Part shown: positions 16,752 to 26,171 of the stretch, in pieces
Layout of the letters: every line of letters starts with the position of its first letter
Position numbering within the stretch: the first letter of the stretch is position 1
Assembly: GCA_965242975.1 (NCBI GenBank)
Contig: CBDETS010000002.1
Span: forward strand, 620,001 to 684,000
Source of the DNA: JAPPHA01 sp965242975
Lineage (GTDB): Bacteria; Pseudomonadota; Alphaproteobacteria; Rhodobacterales; Rhodobacteraceae
DNA length: 64,000 bases
Direction: 5' to 3'
Position numbers and translations under genes: made by a program
Notes under the pieces: generated by a model
What the model saw: the letters and a program-made list of their open reading frames with translations, nothing else
Databases searched by the model: none
What the model was told of the DNA's origin: nothing

Positions 16752-17861
16752 GATGCGGTCTCCAGAATCTTGCGCCACCAGTTTTCGGGGTCGGCCTGCC
16801 AGAGGCGGGTGACGCGCGGGGTGTTCTCCACATCCGTGGCCCCGAGGATGCTGAGCGCCTTTGGCCCGAGGCAGAAATCCACGATGCGGCGGCCTTCGGG
16901 CTTGATGACGTAATAGTCGCGGGCCGGCTGCATGGTGGCGAGAATGTCGATCTGTGCCTCCGTCAGGTCCAGTTGCTCGTAGGCCTGCGACAGGCGCGTG
17001 CTCTTCGCATCCGGATCGGACAGGAAGATCCGGGTTTTGCAGGACTGGACCAGCGGTCCCGACAGGCCGGTCCGCAGCGCGTCGCCGATGAACTGCGTCG
17101 CCAGCACCAGCGCGCAATTGGCCTTGCGCAGCTCGCGCAGCCAGGTGTTGATCCGCTCCTCGAACAGCCTGTGACCCAGAAACGACCAGGCCTCGTCGAG
17201 CAGGATCACCGTGGGTGCGCCGGTCAGCCGTTGCTCGATGCGCTCGAAGATGTAATCGAGAACCGGCACCGCCACGTCCGGCCCCTGCCCCAGCATTTCG
17301 TCGGCCTCGAACACGGTGAAGCGCGACAGGTCGAGATCATCCGACGGCGCGTCGACCACGCCCTTCAGGGATCCCGTGATGTAGCGGTCCAGCGCCAGCC
17401 GCACGTCCGGTGTCTGCACCGCCGCCGCCAGTTCCTGCAGGGGAGCCCCGCTTTCGGGGTTGAGGGTTCTGAGCGCCTCCGTCACCTCGGCCCGGATATC
17501 GGGGGAGAAGGTGGTGCCCGCCAGCTTGCAAAGCTTCTCCACCCAGCCGAGCGCCCAGGGCAGGCCGAGATCGCCCACCGCGCCCATCGGGCAGAGCGGC
17601 GCGCCCTCCGTGCCCAGTTCGATATGGGTGCCGCCGATGGCGCGGCAAGCCGTGTACATCGAACGCTTCTTGTCGAAGACGAAGACCTGGGAGTTGGGAT
17701 ATTTGAGGAAGTTCGAGGCGATCAGCCCCAGCAGCACCGACTTGCCCGATCCGGTCGGGCCGAACACCAGGGTATGGCCCACATCGCGGGAATGCAGGTT
17801 GAAGAAATAGGGCTCGCCCGAAGCGCTCACCCCCCGCAGCAGCGCCGGCGAGTTCTTCGCC
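16748..17861 (-). pseudogene. trbE: trbE (VirB4 ATPase) 3' fragment, severed by an insertion sequence
   Basis: The C-terminal ~370 residues of a TrbE/VirB4 ATPase. It begins near NSPALLRGVSASGEPYF and holds Walker A (VFGPTGSGKSVLLGL), Walker B (PTVILLDEAWSFLGHRLF) and the following VLATQFIGDAL. It has no start codon or RBS of its own and is cut off from the N-terminal half by the 2.1-kb element at 17862-20001. The motifs are intact, so the disruption is probably recent. TrbE energises pilus biogenesis and DNA transfer, so this copy of the transfer system is expected to be defective unless complemented. Confidence 0.9.
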
Positions 17862-20001
17862 CAAGTTCCGCACTTTTTTGCTGAAATCGGTCGAAATTGC
17901 CGCTTTCTGGCCGGTAAAGCGTTGATTTTGTTGAGGTGAGTTTCTGGATTTTCGAAGTGGTGCCATAATGTGCTTCCTGAGGGCTTTTCGGGATTCCCAG
18001 TGGGGTGCAGCGGTCCTAATGTAGGAACATGTTTATTCGTGAGACCCTGACCCGCCGCCGCGCTGACAAATGCTACCGATCCGTCCGGTTGGTCGAGAAT
18101 TTTAGAACGGGCCGCAAGGTGCAACAAAAGACGCTCCTGAACCTCGGAGCAGCCTTTCCGATCCCCAAATCGCAGTGGCCCGAACTGGTCGAACTCGTTC
18201 AGGCGGGGATTACGGGAGAAACGCCTCTGTTCGATCCTGAACCGGAATTGGCGACAATGGCGGATACCATTGTGCAGAAGTTGCGCAGCCGCGCGTTGGT
18301 CCAGTCGGCGGCCGAGGCCCTGGATGGCGGCACAGCAAATATCCGTCTCGACAGCATACAGATTGAAGACGCGCGGTCTGTGGGCTGTGAGCGACTTGCC
18401 CTGGCCGCTCTGGAGGCTCTGGGCTTTCTTGGGGTGCTCAAGAATGTCGGCCTGTCGGATCGAGACGCCCGGATCGCCATGGCGCTGGTGATTGCGCGCA
18501 TGGTGCATCCCGCCAGCGAACGGGAGACTTTGCGATGGTTGGAGACCAACAGTGCCACGTTTGAACTTCTGCGCCTCAATACCGGGCCGGCGCTCTATCT
18601 CGACAAGCTGTATCGTCTCAGTGACGGTCTGGTCAAACACCACGAGGCCATCGAAGACGCGCTGTTTGACCGTCAGCGCACGTTGTTCGGCAGTTCCGGT
18701 GCGGTGATCTTCTATGACCTGACCAACACCTACATGACCGGGCGTCCAGCGTCCGATCTGGCCAGGTTCGGACGCTCCAAGCAGAAACGGAACGACTGCC
18801 CTCTTGTCACGCTCGCGATGGCCACCGACGAGGGCGGCTTCCCGCGCCGCTCCAGCGTTCTGCCCGGCAATGTCAGCGAACCCGGCACGCTGTTCGAGGC
18901 GCTGGACAGCCTTGCCACACCGGAGGACAAGGACAAGCCCACGGTCATCATGGATGCAGGCATCGCTACCGAAAACAACCTCGCCGAACTGCGCAACCGG
19001 GGCTATCATTGGATCACGGTCAGGCGGGGTGGGGTCAAGCCGGATCAGGCGGATGCTGCAGGCGCGCGGGATCCTGATGCAACGATCGAGACCAGATCGG
19101 GGCATGAGGCGCGGATCTGGAACCTGTCCCACGAGCCTGAGAACGAAGCGCAACTCTGCATCTGGAGCCAGGCGCGACAGGAGCGTGATGAAGCCATTCT
19201 GGCCAAGAAGCGGGACGCCTTTGAGGCAGAACTTACCGCCTTGCACGACGGCTTGAGCAAGCCGCGCTCCGTCAAGACATACGACAAGGTTCTGGAGCGG
19301 CTCGGGCGTTTGCGGGAACGCTACGCTATGGTCAATCAGCATTATGACATCCGCGTCACAAAGGGTTCGGATGGCAAGGCCAGCGCGGTGACATGGGTAC
19401 CCAATGCGGCATTCAATACACGCGATGCCCGCGCGGGCCTCTATGTGCTGCGCACCAGCCACACGGAATGGGGCCTTGAGAAGACGGTGCGCACCTACTG
19501 GCGTTTGACCGAACTCGAAGCGACGTTTGAGACGCTCAAGTCTGAACTCGGCTTGCGCCCGATCTGGCACCAACTGTCCAGGCGGATCGAGGGCCATCTG
19601 TTCATCGCGGTGCTGGCGCTGTACGGCGTCAATGTCATCCGGACCCGTCTCGCTGCGCAGGGGGTCCACGACAGTTGGGCCTCTGTGCGCAACAAGCTCG
19701 GTCGCTGGCAGCGGGCCACCACGTCCTTCACCTCCGTCGACGGCGCACGGATCGAGGTCAGAACGGACGCTCGGCCAGACCCGGTGGCGGCAGGGGTTGC
19801 GAAGGCGGCGGGCGTACCATACGCGCTTGAAAGGCGTATCCGGAAACTGAAAAACCCGTAACGGTCGAGGCCATTCCAACCGACCTCCTGACGCACAAAA
19901 TGTAGTGCCATATCGGGCTTTTCCGAAAATAAAATCGTTTTGTATCATGACCTTATGGAGCCGTGTATGTCAAATTTGCTGAACCTGGGTTCGGGAACTT
20001 G
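17862..20001 (+). mobile_element. IS1634-family insertion sequence inside trbE
   Basis: About 2.14 kb carrying one full-length transposase. The outer ends read CAAGTTCCGCAC (left, from 17862) and, reverse-complemented, CAAGTTCCCGAAC (right, to 20001), a short imperfect terminal inverted repeat. The element runs antisense to trbE. I could not find a clean 5-6 bp target duplication, so the ends may be off by a few bases. Removing the element plus five bases would restore the trbE frame. Confidence 0.8.
18029..19861 (+). CDS. IS1634-family DDE transposase
   Basis: 610 aa from MFIRETLTRRRADKCYRSVR. The N-terminal domain matches IS1634-type transposases. The DDE core has VIFYDLTNTYM (first Asp), KPTVIMDAGIATENNLAEL (second Asp) and ELEATFETLKSELGLRP (Glu), followed by HLFIAVLALYGVNVIR. 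It appears intact, so the element is probably still mobile. Confidence 0.95.
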   Translation: MFIRETLTRRRADKCYRSVRLVENFRTGRKVQQKTLLNLGAAFPIPKSQWPELVELVQAGITGETPLFDPEPELATMADTIVQKLRSRALVQSAAEALDGGTANIRLDSIQIEDARSVGCERLALAALEALGFLGVLKNVGLSDRDARIAMALVIARMVHPASERETLRWLETNSATFELLRLNTGPALYLDKLYRLSDGLVKHHEAIEDALFDRQRTLFGSSGAVIFYDLTNTYMTGRPASDLARFGRSKQKRNDCPLVTLAMATDEGGFPRRSSVLPGNVSEPGTLFEALDSLATPEDKDKPTVIMDAGIATENNLAELRNRGYHWITVRRGGVKPDQADAAGARDPDATIETRSGHEARIWNLSHEPENEAQLCIWSQARQERDEAILAKKRDAFEAELTALHDGLSKPRSVKTYDKVLERLGRLRERYAMVNQHYDIRVTKGSDGKASAVTWVPNAAFNTRDARAGLYVLRTSHTEWGLEKTVRTYWRLTELEATFETLKSELGLRPIWHQLSRRIEGHLFIAVLALYGVNVIRTRLAAQGVHDSWASVRNKLGRWQRATTSFTSVDGARIEVRTDARPDPVAAGVAKAAGVPYALERRIRKLKNP

Positions 20002-21239
20002 TTGGAGGGGTTGGTGGGCTGTCCCGACCAGATCGTGGAGATCGGAATGAGGTCGGCAAAGGCGAGGGTGTTGACGATGCCGCCGCGCACATTCTCGGTG
20101 CGGTGCCCCGGCAGGGTGGAGAGAAACGCCTCCAGCGCGTTGAACGACTCGATCCGCGCCGAAAACCCTTCGTCATCCAGCATCGTGATGACATGTTCCG
20201 CCATCTCCTTCAGCACGTCCTCCGATGCGCCGCGTTCGCCGAAGAGCGTGATCACCGTGGTGAAATCCCCGAAGCGCATGTCGCCCGCCTCGACTTCGGC
20301 CATGGCCTGACCGGTCTGGAGGGCCATGTCCTCGGCGAAAGAGGAGGTGCGGGTGCCGGGGTCCTGGCTGAGCATGGTTTTGAGCGGGGATATCGAAAAC
20401 CCCCAGGCGTTGCGCCTGTCGTCGATCTCCCCTCGCGCCTTCGTAGCCGAATAGGGCAGAAACCGGGTGGTCCACTGGAATTCGACCGGCTGGTTTTCCA
20501 GCAGCAGCGACAGCATCTCGGGGGAGCTTTCATCCGGGTAGCCGTCCACCGCGATGATCGCCACCGGCCGTCCCGAGACGCGGGGCAGCGACCAGAACCA
20601 GCCATGGGCCCATTCCGGGGCGAGGATGCGGTCGAGATAGACTGGAATGCGCGGCACGTTGACCTTGCGGAAGCGCCCCGTCAGACCGGAGGCCAGCCGT
20701 CCCAGCAGCGCGTCGCGCCGACGGCGGATCCCGTGATGATCATCCACCTCGCGCCGCAGCCCCATGCGTTCGAGCCTGTAGAGCGATCCGAAACGGCCTT
20801 CCACGAGGCGGCAGCGCGCGGCGAAGGCGTGACGCGCCTTCTTCTGCGTTTCCGCGCCCCATCCCCTGAGACGGCGCGGGGGCACCCAGTGATAGCAGAG
20901 CGTGATGCGGTTGGTGAAATTGGCGTTCCGCGACTTGAAGAACGCCGCGCGCTCGGCCTCGATCTCCCGCAGCACCGGGGCCTCGAAATCCTTTTCGGAC
21001 GTCTTGTAGTCCCGCAGCGGCCGCCGCGCGAAATCCACCCAGAACCCGTCCGCATCGCCGAAACCGCCCACTGCCCGCGCCAGCCGTTCGGTGCGCGCGT
21101 TTTCTTCCTCCTCCTCCATCGGCTCGGTATCGATCCCTTCGAGATACCAGCCCGCGATGTAGGAGCCGTCTTTGCACAGCACCACGCCCTCATCGACCAG
21201 CCCGTACCACTTGATCAATTCGTGAAACGCCTCGGCCAT
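20002..21239 (-). pseudogene. trbE: trbE 5' fragment (N-terminal VirB4 domain)
   Basis: Starts MAEAFHELIKWYGLVDEGVV and runs about 412 residues through the CagE/TrbE/VirB N-terminal domain (DFARRPLRDYKTSEKDF, ITLCYHWVPPRR, VAIIAVDGYPDESSPE) to IWSGQPTNPSN, where IS sequence takes over. The open frame continues about 15 codons into the IS and stops at 19953. It lacks both Walker motifs, so this product could not hydrolyse ATP. It is preceded by trbD with a 1-nt gap. Confidence 0.9.
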
Positions 21240-21240
21240 A

Positions 21241-21708
21241 TCAGTCCTTTCCGGACTCAGACTGTTTCATCGCGGCCAGCCGGTCCCGCATATGCCGCCA
21301 CAGCGCTTGCAGCTTCATCAGGATGGCCGCGCCGCGCAGGAATTTGTCCGCGCCTGTTGTTTTGCGCCGCACGGGCGGGGACGATCCCGACAGCTTTCCG
21401 AACCTGATCTCCCGCCCCACCGTGGCGATCCGGGTTCGGCAGGCGGGATAGATGTCTCTGTAGCGCAGCGTGCGGCGCAGCGCGACACGGGTGAATTGCG
21501 GATCCTGTTCGGCCAGTTTCGCCAGGTACACGCCTCCGGCCACACCCCCGGCCACGATCAGCAGCGTGACAAGGTAGGCCCCTGCGAACATCAATCCCAT
21601 AATCACGAGAAAGAGGATGAACAGCACCCAGGACGCGCCGGTGACGCGCTCCATGCCCATCCAGAGTACGGGCTGCCAGAGCGACCGGAATATCGGATTG
21701 TGAGGCAT
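21241..21708 (-). CDS. trbD: TrbD/VirB3-family protein
   Basis: 155 aa. MPHNPIFRSLWQPVLWMGME matches the xNPIxRxLxxPxLxxG(v)(e/d) N-terminus of TrbD/VirB3, followed by two adjacent TM helices (WVLFILFLVIMGLMFAGAYL). The C-terminal ~70 residues are an extended basic cytoplasmic tail, longer than in typical ~100-aa TrbD. It sits directly before trbE, as expected. Its start overlaps the upstream stop as TGATG. Confidence 0.88.
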   Translation of the reverse strand: MPHNPIFRSLWQPVLWMGMERVTGASWVLFILFLVIMGLMFAGAYLVTLLIVAGGVAGGVYLAKLAEQDPQFTRVALRRTLRYRDIYPACRTRIATVGREIRFGKLSGSSPPVRRKTTGADKFLRGAAILMKLQALWRHMRDRLAAMKQSESGKD

Positions 21709-22178
21709 CAGCCGGTATCCTCCGTTGTAATGATGTTGAAGGACGAGACGGGCGTGACCCCGAAGGCGCTCCGCCGGTAGGCGCGGGTCAGTTGCAGTCC
21801 CGGCAGCGCCGCCGTGGCGATCACCGCCTGCGTTCCGGGATCCTCGAACGTCCGGATCGCGAAGACATAGGCGTCCCGGCGCGTGGCGGTCCCGTCCACC
21901 GCGAAGCCCGCCCGGCGCAGATACCGGGCCGCGTATTTGCCGCAGGGTCCCAGATCGGGCGAGACCCGGATCACCGTCGCGTCGACCCGTGCCAGTTCGT
22001 AGATCCGCCGTGCCATGTCATAGCCGATGGCGCAGGCCTGCGCCGGAGTCAGATCGGCCCGTTCCGGTGCGCGCCCTGCTCCGCCTGTGGTGAAGCCGGT
22101 CCGCGCACAGCCAGCCAGGGCGAGGCAGAGACAGCCTGCAAGCGTCAGTTGGAACAGGCGATGCCGGGTTGCGAACAT
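21708..22178 (-). CDS. trbH: TrbH-like lipoprotein
   Basis: 156 aa from MFATRHRLFQ, with a lipoprotein signal ending LCLALAGC (lipobox LAGC, acylated Cys near residue 24). The mature part has DLTPAQACAIGYDMARRIYE and a short alpha/beta region. Position and lipobox fit TrbH, but sequence conservation is weak, so an unrelated outer-membrane lipoprotein is possible. An upstream in-frame start (MLRTAFKVLF) would spoil the signal peptide. Confidence 0.65.
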   Translation of the reverse strand: MFATRHRLFQLTLAGCLCLALAGCARTGFTTGGAGRAPERADLTPAQACAIGYDMARRIYELARVDATVIRVSPDLGPCGKYAARYLRRAGFAVDGTATRRDAYVFAIRTFEDPGTQAVIATAALPGLQLTRAYRRSAFGVTPVSSFNIITTEDTG

Positions 22179-22363
22179 CTTCAACCGGACTGCGCCTTGC
22201 GCACTGCGCGGGGGCTGAGAAAACGTGGCGGGAGTTGGTGTGTCAGCGCTGCTCCGGCGTCCCTTGCCCGGAAAAAGTACCTTGAAGGCGGTGCGTAACA
22301 TTGCCCCAAAGCACCCGGCCCTTCTCCGCCCAAGGGCAACGCCCGCTATCCAACTCCGGACCC

Positions 22364-23335
22364 TCACTTGCGCCCCCGCTTGATGATCACCTTCTGTGCC
22401 CGGTTGCCGACCCCGATCACCAGCTTGCCGCCGGTGATCACCCGGTCGATCTCCAGCCGGTTGCTCAGCCCCGTCTCCCCCAGGCTGGTCCAGCGCGCGT
22501 TGACCACCCCTTCCGTTCCGCGCCCCGGCCCATCGGCCAGGAACACCGGTTTTTCGCCGCGATAGCGCTCCGGCAGATCGATCCAGGTCTTGCGCCCGTC
22601 GGTGAACACCCGCGTCGGCCGGAATTGGGCCTTGCCGGATATGTCGAAGTCGAAATCCAGCTGGCCCGCGAACAGGTCCCGCTGCCCCACCCGGATGCTC
22701 TGGCGCGCTTCCTCGACCGCAGCCTCCACCTGCGCCGCCCGCCGCCGGGCCGTCTCCCGCGCGATCCGTGCCCTGCGCGCCGCCTCCTCGTCCGCCGGGT
22801 AGGTGAAGGCCATCACCGGGGTGTAGTCCGTCTCGCTCCTGATCAGCTGGATGTCGTAGAAGCGCTTGTTCGTCGGGATGATCAGACTGGTCTGCGTCGC
22901 CGCCGCGTCGGGCTTGACGAGAACGCGCACCAGCGGGTTTTCCGCGCTGCCCACCACCCGCAGTTCCGCGCTCCACAGAACCGTATCCCCAAGGGCCAGG
23001 TCCTCGATCAGGAACTCGCCCTGCTGCAGCTGGATGGCGCAGAAATTCAGGGGGCGGCATTTCAGCACCGGAATTCCGGCACCGTGTTGCAGCACCACCG
23101 CGTTGTTGCGCCCCGCCGCCACCGACTGCTCGCGCGCCTTCGCCTCCCCCGCCAGCTTGTCGATCCGCTCCTCGCACTTCGCATCGCAGGCCAGTGCGGG
23201 GATGGCCGTCAGGCCCAAAAGGCCCAGCAGTACGCTAAGGAAAATGGCTCTGAAGCGGGAAAGGACAGGTCCCGGAGCTTTTTGGGAAAAACCTGTATCG
23301 CCAATACCCTGCCGCGCTTTGCGCTTTCGTGACAT
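22364..23335 (-). CDS. trbG: TrbG/VirB9-family outer-membrane channel protein
   Basis: 323 aa from MSRKRKARQG; signal-like segment AIFLSVLLGLLGLTAIPALA. Conserved VirB9 blocks are KCRPLNFCAIQLQQGEFLIE near the middle and the C-terminal VFTDGRKTWIDLP and RLEIDRVITGGKLVIGVGN. It pairs with TrbH and TrbI in the core complex. The ATG lies inside one arm of a long imperfect inverted repeat (23276-23373) and lacks a clear SD, so initiation may depend on RNA structure. Confidence 0.9.
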   Translation of the reverse strand: MSRKRKARQGIGDTGFSQKAPGPVLSRFRAIFLSVLLGLLGLTAIPALACDAKCEERIDKLAGEAKAREQSVAAGRNNAVVLQHGAGIPVLKCRPLNFCAIQLQQGEFLIEDLALGDTVLWSAELRVVGSAENPLVRVLVKPDAAATQTSLIIPTNKRFYDIQLIRSETDYTPVMAFTYPADEEAARRARIARETARRRAAQVEAAVEEARQSIRVGQRDLFAGQLDFDFDISGKAQFRPTRVFTDGRKTWIDLPERYRGEKPVFLADGPGRGTEGVVNARWTSLGETGLSNRLEIDRVITGGKLVIGVGNRAQKVIIKRGRK

Positions 23336-23373
23336 TGGCGATACAGCATGTATCAGGTATTCCCGAAAAAGCT
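23276..23373 (-). repeat. Long imperfect inverted repeat spanning the trbG start
   Basis: Left arm 23276-23305 and right arm 23334-23373 are inverted copies. Both contain AGCTTTTT, an ACCTG block and TGTATCGCCAAT. The right arm has about ten extra bases (ATACATGCTG) between the last two. The inner 13 bp (CTGTATCGCCAAT) are perfect. The trbG ATG (23335-23333) sits at the inner edge of the right arm, and the stop of the 59-aa gene is at its outer edge. It could be an attenuator, a translational switch or a mobile-element relic. Confidence 0.6.
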
Positions 23374-23553
23374 TTATTGCCCCGTCGATACAGTAGGTTC
23401 GTAGCCTCCTGGATCGCCTTGCAGGATCAAGGCATCGTCGCATCGTTGATGGGTCGCATTGAACCTTATCGCAACATAAAGCACCGTTGTGCCGAGATAG
23501 GCGGCGGCGATGATGGAAAGGGCCCGGATCGTATTTTTGACGGTCATTCTCAT
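23374..23553 (-). CDS. 59-aa single-pass membrane protein between trbC and trbG
   Basis: ATG at 23553 with GGAG upstream. Encodes MRMTVKNTIRALSIIAAAYL followed by GTTVLYVAIRFNA, one clear TM helix, then a short polar tail with one Cys (HQRCDD). Direction matches the trb operon. It is not an obvious TrbK: there is no lipobox. Possibly an entry-exclusion or assembly microprotein by position only. Confidence 0.55.
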   Translation of the reverse strand: MRMTVKNTIRALSIIAAAYLGTTVLYVAIRFNATHQRCDDALILQGDPGGYEPTVSTGQ

Positions 23554-23629
23554 GAAAATAACTCCAGGTTGCGGCGCTCATCGCCCTTGTCCAAAGAAAC
23601 CGAAAAGCAAAAAGAAAGGACGTATCACC

Positions 23630-23908
23630 ATGGATATTGACCCGATCCCGAGGATTGACACTTTGAAGGAAGCTCAGGAACTTGCCGATGCTGGCATTGA
23701 TCCAAAGGCTGCCAAAGCTCTTGTCTCCATGCTCGATCGTTCGCTCCGTGCGGGTACGATCAGTCGAGCAGAGCGGGAAATCTTCGATGCCAAGATTGCC
23801 AAATCGGAAAAGACAATGACCGTGTTGACGTTGATCACTGTAGGGTGTTTGGCGGGCCTCATAGGTGCTGCGGCTCAGATGGACTGGCTTGTCACGCTTT
23901 TTAATTGA
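23630..23908 (+). CDS. Small antisense membrane protein, relative of the 44150/48252 proteins
   Basis: 92 aa, SD AAAGGA. The N-terminal segment LKEAQELADAGIDPKAAKAL resembles the EIQRLRDAGLPQEQAEAI motif of the 44150 product. A middle helical region (KIAKSEKTMTVLTLITVGCL) leads to one C-terminal TM. It shares the layout motif, helix, TM tail with the two larger coiled-coil proteins but lacks their repeats. It is antisense between the 59-aa gene and trbC. The divergent promoters would lie in 23554-23629. Confidence 0.65.
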   Translation: MDIDPIPRIDTLKEAQELADAGIDPKAAKALVSMLDRSLRAGTISRAEREIFDAKIAKSEKTMTVLTLITVGCLAGLIGAAAQMDWLVTLFN

Positions 23909-23994
23909 TAAGGGGTTAGCCGTTGTGTCGTCGCGGCGCGTTGTCCGAATCCACTGTCCTGATTGTTTTGCGCGGTGTCTGCCGAACATCCTCC

Positions 23995-24348
23995 TCACCC
24001 CGCGACCAGCGCGCCGGTGATGCCGAACAGTACCTCGAGGAAGCGCGCCGCCATGACCAGCAGGCAAAGACCTATGACCGTTGTCAGCAGCGCGCGGGTC
24101 ATGGCCCCCATCTCTCCCCCGAAGATCCAGCGCACCCCGCACACGATCAGCGCCCCGAGCGCGAACAGGAACGCCACCGGCCCGGAGATCCCCTGCGCGA
24201 CCCGATCGATCGGGGTATCCCAGGGCAGTGCGCCCTCAGATGTAGAGGCCGCCTGCGCCATCGCGACCGACAGTCCCAGCAGGACCAGCGCAAGGCACAG
24301 GCGGATCACGTAATCACGGCCCGCTTTATTGACAAATGAATGCGTCAT
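23995..24348 (-). CDS. trbC: TrbC/VirB2-family pilin
   Basis: 117 aa. Signal peptide (RLCLALVLLGLSVAMAQA) then a mature region with two hydrophobic helices (GISGPVAFLFALGALIVCGV and LLTTVIGLCLLVMAARFLEV), the standard TrbC/VirB2 plan. Processed subunits form the conjugative pilus. The start overlaps the end of trbB by 23 nt. Confidence 0.9.
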   Translation of the reverse strand: MTHSFVNKAGRDYVIRLCLALVLLGLSVAMAQAASTSEGALPWDTPIDRVAQGISGPVAFLFALGALIVCGVRWIFGGEMGAMTRALLTTVIGLCLLVMAARFLEVLFGITGALVAG

Positions 24349-25264
24349 TCTCGTATCCTTTCACAGACAGAATCTCGCTGACCCGCCGTCCCTCGCGCGT
24401 GGCTTTGATGAACACCACCAGGTCCACCGCCTGCGCGATCTGCTTGCGCTGTGACGTGACGGAGGCCTCGCCGACCAGCAGGTCGAGCCGCTCCAGCGCC
24501 ATGCGCGCGGAATTGGCATGAACCGAGGTCAGCCCGCCGGGATGGCCGGTGTTCCAGCTCTTGATCATCGCCAGCGCCGCGCCGTCGCGGGTTTCGCCGA
24601 CGATGATGCGGCCGGGTCTTTGCCGCAGCGCCGAGGCCACCAGCTGCGTCATGTCCACCTCCTGCGAGGTTTGCAGGAACACCGTGTTCAACAGGTCCGT
24701 GCGCAGTTCCGGCGTGTCCTCGATGAAGATGGGCCGGACGCCCGGCTCGATCTTCGCGATCTCCCCGACCAGCATGTTCAGGAAGGTGGTCTTGCCCGAG
24801 CCGGTGCCGCCCGCGACCACGATGTTTTCCTTGTTCTTCAGAGCCGTGATCAGGCGCGCGGCCTGGGCCTCGTCCAGCGTGCCGGCCTCGATATAGCCGC
24901 GCATCGGGAACACCCGCGCCGCGTGAAACCGGATCGAGAACAGCGGGGCCGGGGCGCAGGGCGGCATCACCCCCTCGAAGCGGTAGCCCAGACCCGGCAT
25001 CCGCGCCGAGACGGTCGGGGCTTGCGGGGTCACGGGAATGCCCCTGGCCGTGGCGCAGAAGCGGATGATGCGGCTGCGCGCCTCCTCGTCCAGATGGCCG
25101 ACGCATTCCGGCTCCCGGCCCAGACGTACCGCGAAGACGGTGCCGTTGGGATTGGCCGAAAGCTCCACCATCTCCGGATCGTCCAGCAGGGGCGCGTGCT
25201 CCCCCAGCGCCGCGCGGATGAAACTCTCCAGATTGCCGACGGTATCGGTGGCGGCGTTCCTCAT
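24326..25264 (-). CDS. trbB: TrbB/VirB11-family hexameric ATPase
   Basis: 312 aa from MRNAATDTVG. Walker A is VVAGGTGSGKTTFLNMLVGE. The Asp box is IFIEDTPELRTDL, Walker B is RIIVGETRDGAALAMIKSWN, and the His box is HPGGLTSVHANSA. It energises pilus assembly and substrate switching. It is the first gene of the trb cluster proper and is coupled to the upstream membrane protein by ATGA. Confidence 0.96.
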   Translation of the reverse strand: MRNAATDTVGNLESFIRAALGEHAPLLDDPEMVELSANPNGTVFAVRLGREPECVGHLDEEARSRIIRFCATARGIPVTPQAPTVSARMPGLGYRFEGVMPPCAPAPLFSIRFHAARVFPMRGYIEAGTLDEAQAARLITALKNKENIVVAGGTGSGKTTFLNMLVGEIAKIEPGVRPIFIEDTPELRTDLLNTVFLQTSQEVDMTQLVASALRQRPGRIIVGETRDGAALAMIKSWNTGHPGGLTSVHANSARMALERLDLLVGEASVTSQRKQIAQAVDLVVFIKATREGRRVSEILSVKGYENDAFICQ

Positions 25265-25572
25265 GGGTTTTCGTTTCCTCCGCGCGAGAGTCCGGCAGCA
25301 TGGCCGAGTGCGCGGAGCGCAAGACCCAGCAGCGTGCCCAGCAGCGGATAGAGCAGCACCCCGATGGCGAGATGCCGGATCAAGGGCTGCGCGTCCGGCA
25401 GGTCGAAATGCATCTGCAGCATTGCCGTCGGAGCGAGCAGCCATACGCCGGGAAGGTAATAACCAGCCAAAGCGGCAAGGAAGCCGACCACTGGCAGCGA
25501 GGCCCCCAGGATCGCCCCGTACCAGGGGGCGAAATCGACCAGTTCCAGGCACAGGTGTCGCAAGAATGTCAT
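25261..25572 (-). CDS. Small membrane protein upstream of trbB
   Basis: 103 aa with about three hydrophobic segments (YGAILGASLPVVGFLAALAG, VWLLAPTAMLQM, AIGVLLYPLLGTLLGLAL). Overlaps trbB and the upstream SNase gene by ATGA on both sides. Unrecognised; an inner-membrane accessory of the transfer apparatus by context. Confidence 0.65.
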   Translation of the reverse strand: MTFLRHLCLELVDFAPWYGAILGASLPVVGFLAALAGYYLPGVWLLAPTAMLQMHFDLPDAQPLIRHLAIGVLLYPLLGTLLGLALRALGHAAGLSRGGNENP

Positions 25573-26171
25573 GGGTGTTTCCTCCTCGTTCCTTCAATGG
25601 CGGTGTCGGTCGGGTAGACGAGGCCACCCGTCCAGAGACCGCGCTTCCGATGCCGGGCCACGCTTTCCTCGGCCACGTATCGATTGGTGACATCGCGATC
25701 CGCCCGCGCGTGGCCGTTCAGCACCATCGCGGCGTTCAGGTTGGTCGTGACCGTGCGGCAGGTTGCGGGTGTGTGTCCCGGGTGGCCGGTGCCGTGCACC
25801 ACGCAGGTGACGCGCCGGGTGCCGATCAGATCGGCCAGCGCCCGCGCGGCTTGCCGACCACAACGGTAGCGTTCTCCTTGCGCATTCTCGCAACCCTGCC
25901 CGATTTCCGGGGAATCGATCCCGTGAAGCCGGATGCGCCGCCCATCGATCTCAAGAATATCGCCATCGATCACTGCGGCGGGTCCGGCCAGCAACCTCTG
26001 CGTACCCCTGACAACAGCGGGCCGGGGGGCGGGATCGGGCCGGGCCATGTCACGCATCAGGTCTTCGATCCCGGCCCGGAAGGTGCCGGCCAGTACGGCC
26101 GCAAGGATCAGGAGACCCAGAAGGGCTGCGAGTTTCAGATCGCGCCGGTCTATCCCGCGCCAGTTGCTCAT
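25569..26171 (-). CDS. Membrane-anchored SNase-like (thermonuclease-fold) protein
   Basis: 200 aa from MSNWRGIDRR. One N-terminal TM (LAALLGLLILAAVLAGTF) is followed by an SNase domain: AVIDGDILEIDGRRIRLHGI then DSPEIGQ, the conserved OB-fold start with metal-binding Asp residues and catalytic Arg. CENAQGERYRCGRQAARAL follows, as in alphaproteobacterial family members. It acts outside the inner membrane. It is paralogous to, and overlaps by ATGA, the next gene upstream. Confidence 0.85.
   Translation of the reverse strand: MSNWRGIDRRDLKLAALLGLLILAAVLAGTFRAGIEDLMRDMARPDPAPRPAVVRGTQRLLAGPAAVIDGDILEIDGRRIRLHGIDSPEIGQGCENAQGERYRCGRQAARALADLIGTRRVTCVVHGTGHPGHTPATCRTVTTNLNAAMVLNGHARADRDVTNRYVAEESVARHRKRGLWTGGLVYPTDTAIEGTRRKHP

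Noticed and set aside
17862..19948. The 1066-codon minus-strand frame joining trbE 3' sequence with the region opposite the transposase
   Set aside because: The sequence opposite the IS is a shadow of the transposase gene; the trbE homology begins only at the IS boundary.
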